Source: Firmicutes bacterium M10-2 (GTDB lineage: Bacteria > Bacillota_I > Bacilli_A > Erysipelotrichales > Erysipelotrichaceae). From it: 37,566 nucleotides of DNA. Of this stretch, positions 33,286-37,566 are shown one piece after another (position 1 is the stretch's first letter; each line of letters starts with the position of its first letter). A program made the position numbers and the translations under genes. The notes beneath the pieces are model-generated. The model searched no databases. It saw nothing but the letters and a program-made list of their open reading frames with translations, and was not told the DNA's origin. The stretch covers positions 454,013 to 491,578 of the forward strand of contig KE159681.1 in the NCBI GenBank assembly GCA_000403415.2, in the 5' to 3' direction.

Positions 33286-35528
33286 TTTCTTTTGTATAAC
33301 CAAAACAGTAGGAACGGGATCAAAATACTTTCGATCACCATCACCAGCAAATATTTCCATGACAGATCGGTCAGAAAAAAGACGGGTTTTAAAAAGATCA
33401 CGCATATCGCAAACAATACGCACATTGCCAACCATAGCACTTTGCGTATTGGCGTAAACGGAATGCACGTCTTATACAAAACACATAAAGCGCAAATGCC
33501 CGCAAGAATCGTGCAGATGGTCGAAAACTGCTCATCGTTCATGGGCAGCCATTGACGAACAAACGAAGTCGCAACGACACACAAAGTGACGCATAAAGCA
33601 CCGGGAAACGCCTTGGAAAGGACAATGCTTAAAAAATTTCCGACCACTCGTTTTTCGTCCGGTTCCAAAGTCAGCACAAAGCTCGGAAACCCGATCGCCA
33701 GCGAAGAAATCAAGGTCAGCTGGATTGGCTGGAACGGATACTCACTCAAGAAAAAGAGCGTCAAAAAACTAAGGGCAAACGAAAACATTGTTTTCACCAA
33801 AAACAAAGAAGCGGTTCTTTGAATGTTGTTGATGACACAACGCCCTTGTTTCAATATATCGGGCATGGCTTCAAATTGATTTTTCAGCAGCACTAAGCTT
33901 GCGATATTTCGGGCAGCTTGAGCTCCGCTACCCATCGCAATGGAACAATCGGCCGCCTTTAAGGCCATCACATCATTGACCCCATCTCCTGTCATTGCGA
34001 CCGTATGCCCGTTTTTCTTTAAGGCAAGGACCATCTCTTTCTTTTGATTGGGATCTACCCGACCGAAAATATCGTATTCTTCCACGATCTTTTCGAGATT
34101 TTCCTGACCGTGTTTGCTCATGTCGATAAACTTTCCGTCAATTCCCGCTTCCTTTGCGATTGCCGCAACCGTGATCGGATCATCTCCGGAAATAATCTTC
34201 ACGCAAACATCTTGTTTTTGAAAATAGGACAAGATTCGCTTGGCATCCTTTCTCAAAACATCTTGGATCATGATCAAAGCGAGAAGTTCCTTTTTTCCGT
34301 TTTCTTCTTTTGCCAAGGCAAGAACCCGTTTTCCTTCTTCGGCTTTTTCATCGATCTTTTTTACAATAAACGGATCTTGCTTTTCGAAAATAAATGAATA
34401 GGCACCGCAAATATATGTCGTCTTTTCAAAAGTTGCTTTCGAGCACTTCGTCGCACTTTGAAAAGGAATTGTGGATATCGGTTTTCGGTTTGCTTTCATC
34501 GGCACATATTGCCGTATTGCCTGCGCCGTTGCGTTATCATCGCTTAAATATGTATACATATTCGATAAGATCTGTTCTACCGGATCTTTTGTGAACGATT
34601 CGATCCCGACAACTTTCATTTTTCCTTTCGTTAAAGTTCCAGTCTTGTCACAGCAAAGCGTATCGACCCTTGCTAAAGTTTCGATGCAATACAGTTCCTG
34701 AACAAGCACTTTTTTCTGTGCAAGCTTCATGGAAGAAACGGCAAGCGCGATACTTGTCAAGATGACCAGTCCTTCGGGAATCATTCCGATCAGAGCGGCG
34801 ACCGTACCCAATATGGCTTCGTTGATCGAATCATGATTAAGAAAATATTGTTTCGAAAACAGCAGACAACCTAAAGGAATGATCGAAATCGTGCAGAATT
34901 TAATAATTTTCTGAAGCGCATCACGCAACTGACTTGGATAGCGTCGATCACGCTTGGCTTCTTTCAATATCGTTGCGATATACGTTTGGTTTCCTACTTT
35001 CGTGACTTCCATGTGCGCTGTGCCTGCAATCACAAAACTTCCCGAAAGCACACTGCTTCCCGCCTTCTTTTCGATCGCATCGCTTTCTCCGGTCAGCATC
35101 GCTTCCGAACATTCCACACTTCCCGAAACGATTTCTCCATCGCATGCGATTTGATCGCCTGCCCTTAAAACTACGATATCCCCTAAGGCGATTTCCATGA
35201 TCGGGATCGAGCGTATTTTGCCTTCCCGAAGAACTTGCGCTTGCTCCTGATGAATGAGAGTGAGCTGATCCAGTGTGCGTTTCGCCCGTATTTCCTGAAC
35301 GATTCCGATAATCATATTGGATATGACCACACCTAAAAAAAGCATATTCCGATACGTTCCGGTCATAAATACGAATGCAGCCAATACAAAATTGACTAAA
35401 TTAAAAAATGTGAATGTATTTTGCAGGAAAATCGAACGATACGATCTTGTCGTTTGGTCTTTAATGATGTTCTTTTCTCTTTGTTTTGCTTCTTCGTTGC
35501 TTAAGCCATATTTCGGATCTGTTTTCAT
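33270..35528 (-). CDS. cation-translocating P-type ATPase
   Basis: A 752-aa membrane ATPase. There is no N-terminal metal-binding domain. The TGES motif (MLTGESDAI) marks the actuator domain, MIPEGLVILTSIALAVS the ion-binding helix M4 (PEGL), CDKTGTLTKGKM the phosphorylated Asp, and TGDGVNDVMALKAADCSIAMGSG the hinge. About 10 membrane helices. PEGL without CPC argues against heavy-metal P1B pumps and for a P2-like pump (Ca2+, Mg2+ or Mn2+ are possible). The start is ATG at 35528 or at 35534. TATAAT abuts the first and ends 6 nt before the second, so a leaderless start at 35528 is favoured. Confidence 0.92.
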   Translation of the reverse strand: MKTDPKYGLSNEEAKQREKNIIKDQTTRSYRSIFLQNTFTFFNLVNFVLAAFVFMTGTYRNMLFLGVVISNMIIGIVQEIRAKRTLDQLTLIHQEQAQVLREGKIRSIPIMEIALGDIVVLRAGDQIACDGEIVSGSVECSEAMLTGESDAIEKKAGSSVLSGSFVIAGTAHMEVTKVGNQTYIATILKEAKRDRRYPSQLRDALQKIIKFCTISIIPLGCLLFSKQYFLNHDSINEAILGTVAALIGMIPEGLVILTSIALAVSSMKLAQKKVLVQELYCIETLARVDTLCCDKTGTLTKGKMKVVGIESFTKDPVEQILSNMYTYLSDDNATAQAIRQYVPMKANRKPISTIPFQSATKCSKATFEKTTYICGAYSFIFEKQDPFIVKKIDEKAEEGKRVLALAKEENGKKELLALIMIQDVLRKDAKRILSYFQKQDVCVKIISGDDPITVAAIAKEAGIDGKFIDMSKHGQENLEKIVEEYDIFGRVDPNQKKEMVLALKKNGHTVAMTGDGVNDVMALKAADCSIAMGSGAQAARNIASLVLLKNQFEAMPDILKQGRCVINNIQRTASLFLVKTMFSFALSFLTLFFLSEYPFQPIQLTLISSLAIGFPSFVLTLEPDEKRVVGNFLSIVLSKAFPGALCVTLCVVATSFVRQWLPMNDEQFSTICTILAGICALCVLYKTCIPFTPIRKVLWLAMCVLFAICVIFLKPVFFLTDLSWKYLLVMVIESILIPFLLFWLYKRKEKRL

Positions 35529-35534
35529 GTCCAT

Positions 35535-35543
35535 ATTATATCA
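35535..35543 (-). promoter_or_regulatory. extended -10 of leaderless-type promoter (P-type ATPase)
   Basis: TGATATAAT on the minus strand followed by 6 nt (ATGGAC) and ATG. Confidence 0.6.
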
Positions 35544-35568
35544 TTCCCTTTCTTCTTAAACCTCACAT

Positions 35569-35612
35569 TTGACAAATCAAGTGTTTATGATATTGTATAT
35601 ATTGTATATACA
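35569..35612 (+). promoter_or_regulatory. promoter and operator of the GntR-ABC operon
   Basis: TTGACA (35569-35574) is followed by a possible -10 TATTGT 16 nt on. A perfect inverted repeat, TGTATATA-TTG-TATATACA (35594-35612), overlaps the -10 and start site. This is the expected site for autoregulation by the GntR protein encoded directly downstream. Confidence 0.75.
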
Positions 35613-35634
35613 CACTATAAACAGGAGATCTCTT

Positions 35635-36018
35635 ATGAATATTATCATCAGCAATCGATCGGAGCAGCCGATCTACGAACAAATCGAATCCCAATTCCGT
35701 GACATGATTCTTCGACAGCAGCTCAAGCCAAACGATCCGATCCCAAGCATGCGTGCCCTCGCAAAAGATCTGCACGTATCTTTGATCACAGTCAAAAAAG
35801 CTTATGAAAATTTAAGCCGCGACGGACTGATCGTAACCGTTGTAGGCAAAGGATCTTTCGTAGCCAGCCTCAATCAGGAACTCATTAAAGAAGAAAATCA
35901 GAAAAAAATCGAGTCTTTATTGGATCGTGCCTGCACTTTGGCTTTGGAAGCGGGAATCGAAAAAAACGTATTAAAAGATTTGATCGATCTGATGTATGAA
36001 GGAGAGCCCCGAATATGA
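35635..36018 (+). CDS. GntR family regulator, YtrA subfamily
   Basis: A 127-aa repressor with a winged-helix domain (QPIYEQIESQFRDMI, then IPSMRALAKDLHVSLITVKKAYENLSRDG and the wing GKGSFVA) and a short helical tail for dimerisation in place of an effector domain, as in YtrA. The ATG at 35635 follows CAGGAG. It forms an ATGA overlap with the ABC ATPase gene. YtrA-type operons in Bacillus respond to lipid II-binding antibiotics. The operator lies in its own promoter. Confidence 0.95.
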   Translation: MNIIISNRSEQPIYEQIESQFRDMILRQQLKPNDPIPSMRALAKDLHVSLITVKKAYENLSRDGLIVTVVGKGSFVASLNQELIKEENQKKIESLLDRACTLALEAGIEKNVLKDLIDLMYEGEPRI

Positions 36019-36728
36019 ATGCATTATCCATAAAACATTGTACAAAACGCTATAAAACGTTTACATTAAGCAATCTGACCTTCGATCTTCCTCAAGGAAT
36101 GATCATCGGACTGATTGGCGAAAACGGAGCCGGAAAAAGCACATTGATCAAATGTATTTTAGGTATCATTGAATTCGATGAAGGCACAATTACGCCTTCG
36201 CCGCTTGATTTCGAAAAGGTCAGCTTCATTCCCGATCACTGCCCATACCCGGATATCCTTACGATCGAGCAACTTGAAAAAGATCTCAAAGAGATTTATT
36301 CTTCGTGGGATCACGATTCCTTTGCGAAAATGTGCCGGCAATTCCAATTGCCGACATCACAAAAGATTCGGGAATTTTCCAAAGGAATGAAGGTAAAGCT
36401 TTGTTTTTGTGCGGCATTGAGTCATCATGCAAACTTTTTGATCTTAGATGAAGCGACTTCCGGTCTTGATCCGGTCGTACGCGACGAGATTCTTGATCTT
36501 TTGCTTCAGTTTATCCAGGAAGAAGATCATACGGTGCTTTTCAGTACGCACATAACCGGCGGCCTTGAAAAAGTAGCCGATCATATTTTGTATTTGCACA
36601 AAGGAAAGCAAATGTTCTTACAATCGAAAGACGATTTGCTGAACGACTACGTTATGATGCATGTTTCCCAAGACGATTTCGCCACCATCGATCCGAAAAA
36701 GATCATTCGCTATATGCGTCTGCCTTAA
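36015..36728 (+). CDS. ABC transporter ATP-binding protein, cut short by an in-frame TAA
   Basis: The visible product has 237 aa. Walker A is GENGAGKST, the signature region is REFSKGMKVKLC (FSKGM in place of LSGGQ, as in this subfamily), Walker B is FLILDEATSGLDP, and the switch His is in FSTHITGG, so the ATPase core is complete. Translation stops at TAA (36726-36728), but the same frame continues with 33 sense codons to a TGA at 36828-36830. Those codons carry LEDVMLMYTKGE, the normal end of this subfamily. The core may still work; loss of the tail may weaken its pairing with the permease. Confidence 0.85.
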   Translation: MNALSIKHCTKRYKTFTLSNLTFDLPQGMIIGLIGENGAGKSTLIKCILGIIEFDEGTITPSPLDFEKVSFIPDHCPYPDILTIEQLEKDLKEIYSSWDHDSFAKMCRQFQLPTSQKIREFSKGMKVKLCFCAALSHHANFLILDEATSGLDPVVRDEILDLLLQFIQEEDHTVLFSTHITGGLEKVADHILYLHKGKQMFLQSKDDLLNDYVMMHVSQDDFATIDPKKIIRYMRLP

Positions 36729-36830
36729 AGTGTCAACGTGTTCATCAAAAAAGAAGATGCAGCATTCACCTACGATCCTTTGCGTCTTGAAGATGTCATG
36801 CTTATGTATACGAAAGGAGAACAATTATGA
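36729..36830 (+). other. C-terminal remnant of the ABC ATPase beyond a premature stop
   Basis: Thirty-three in-frame codons and a TGA follow the TAA. They start SVNVFIKKEDAAF, end MLMYTKGEQL, and overlap the permease start as ATGA, the spacing expected for the undamaged operon. They also carry the permease's ribosome binding site (AAAGGAG). Confidence 0.85.
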
Positions 36831-37435
36831 AAGGGTTGCTCAAAAAAGATTTCCAGATTCTGTACGCAAACCGGCTGATTATCGCCCTTATCTTAGTATG
36901 CGGGATCACCATTTCGATCTACATCAAGATTCCTTCCATCCTTATTTGTTTTATCGGGCTGTTTTTAAGCTATCAAGGACTGGCAACCATTTTAAACGAT
37001 CAAAATTCGGGATGGTTTCCTTGGGAGTTTACATTACCTATAAAAAAAGAACGGATCATTTACGAAAAATTTATTTTATGTTTCTTCATTGCTGTTGTCG
37101 GTCTGCTTGTCGCACTGATCGTCAGTTTTGCGGTATCAAAGATCATTGATGTCCCGCTTAGCGCAAAAGAAATCAAAATCAATCTTTCGATCTTTATGAT
37201 TTTTATCGGGTTTGGAATCAGCTGCGGAACTCTTCTTTGTTTTTACAAAAAAGAGTTCGGACCGATCGCAATTTTTGCTGCGGTGCTGCTCCCTGTAGGC
37301 ATTCTTCTCATCCTCATGAAATGTGTTACGAATGTCGAACCCGTATTCTTAAGCACGGGAATTGTCGGTATGTTTCTTTATTTTGCGATCATGCTGCTCA
37401 GTCCGCACCTTATCATGCGCTGGCTTTCGAAATAG
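36827..37435 (+). CDS. ABC-2 type permease of the GntR-ABC operon
   Basis: A 202-aa membrane protein with six predicted helices; it starts MKGLLKKDFQILYANR, as do YtrC/ABC-2 permeases (DUF family), with the cytoplasmic loop GWFPWEFTLPIKKERIIYEKF (coupling helix region). AAAGGAG is 6 nt upstream. With the ATPase it would form a small exporter of unknown substrate, possibly related to envelope stress. The ATPase partner has the in-frame stop described above. Confidence 0.9.
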   Translation: MKGLLKKDFQILYANRLIIALILVCGITISIYIKIPSILICFIGLFLSYQGLATILNDQNSGWFPWEFTLPIKKERIIYEKFILCFFIAVVGLLVALIVSFAVSKIIDVPLSAKEIKINLSIFMIFIGFGISCGTLLCFYKKEFGPIAIFAAVLLPVGILLILMKCVTNVEPVFLSTGIVGMFLYFAIMLLSPHLIMRWLSK

Positions 37436-37445
37436 GGACTAAAAA

Positions 37446-37471
37446 AAAGGATCTCAAGAAAGAGATCCTTT
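37446..37471. terminator. terminator after the ABC operon, stronger on the minus strand
   Basis: A perfect 10-bp stem AAAGGATCTC/GAGATCCTTT with a 6-nt loop. The plus side has only TTT, whereas the minus side is followed by eight T residues. The 95 bp after it holds TTGACA (37479-37484) and AT-rich sequence with no gene. Confidence 0.85.
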
Positions 37472-37566
37472 CAGAGTGTTGACAAACTACCTATTTTGAA
37501 AAAATTAAATTTCAATAAAATAAAAGTGGGTAAAAAGGTCTAAAAAAAGAGTAATATTAGGTACTT

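Noticed and set aside
33151-33468. Minus-strand 105-aa frame between the AraC gene and the P-type ATPase
   Set aside because: Most of it lies inside the ATPase gene in another frame; no family signal and it contains the terminator.

Overview
The window looks like chromosomal DNA of a low-to-moderate-GC Firmicute, most likely of the Erysipelotrichia (Erysipelotrichaceae). The reasons are the Firmicute gene clusters (yqeG-yqeH-yhbY-nadD-yqeK-rsfS-methyltransferase; ypmB-dnaD-nth), a NadD-YqeK fusion of the kind also found in Mollicutes, and a wall-precursor operon like the one known for the vancomycin-insensitive Erysipelotrichaceae member Clostridium innocuum. The taxon is inference. I saw no rRNA, tRNA or CRISPR.

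Layout. 1-1111: 5' part of an IS1182-type transposase (minus strand), cut by the window edge. 1221-3335: operon of two histidine phosphatases and a PanE-like reductase. 3460-5932 (plus): DUF362 protein, a 58-aa small protein, and an anchored Pro/Glu-rich surface protein. 5948-7651: ypmB-dnaD-nth. 7691-13896: a long operon of ribosome-assembly and housekeeping genes (flavoprotein, yqeG, yqeH, yhbY, nadD-yqeK, rsfS, methyltransferase, mtnN). 14024-16311: Cof-type HAD phosphatase and a divergent Na+-dependent (NSS) transporter. 16280-20613: redox block with a three-gene flavoprotein/DUF1667 module and a ferredoxin-tailed aldo/keto reductase. 20767-25357: murF, a VanG-like D-Ala ligase, a VanT-like racemase and a VanT-like membrane protein. 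25594-26148: a structured RNA ending in a strong terminator, then a HIT protein. 26170-30503: S66 carboxypeptidase, membrane protein, recG and an anchored hypothetical. 30553-32185: M42 aminopeptidase and cyclophilin. 32294-35528: AraC/GyrI-type regulator and a P-type ATPase. 35635-37435: YtrA-type GntR/ABC operon whose ATPase has an in-frame stop close to its end.

Main points. (1) The ligase, racemase and membrane protein together resemble the VanG/VanT D-Ala-D-Ser pathway, with VanT split into two genes in reverse order beside murF. This suggests, but does not prove, an altered peptidoglycan terminus. (2) Divergent to that operon lies an RNA of about 110 nt carrying two UCCCCUUA motifs; one is perfectly complementary over 10 nt to the ribosome binding site of the VanT-like membrane gene. 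The same RNA could instead be an attenuator of the HIT gene. (3) Five minus-strand genes start exactly 6 nt after a -10 box and lack a ribosome binding site, so they are probably leaderless. (4) The ABC ATPase has a TAA followed by 33 intact in-frame codons that end in the normal ATGA overlap with the permease gene.
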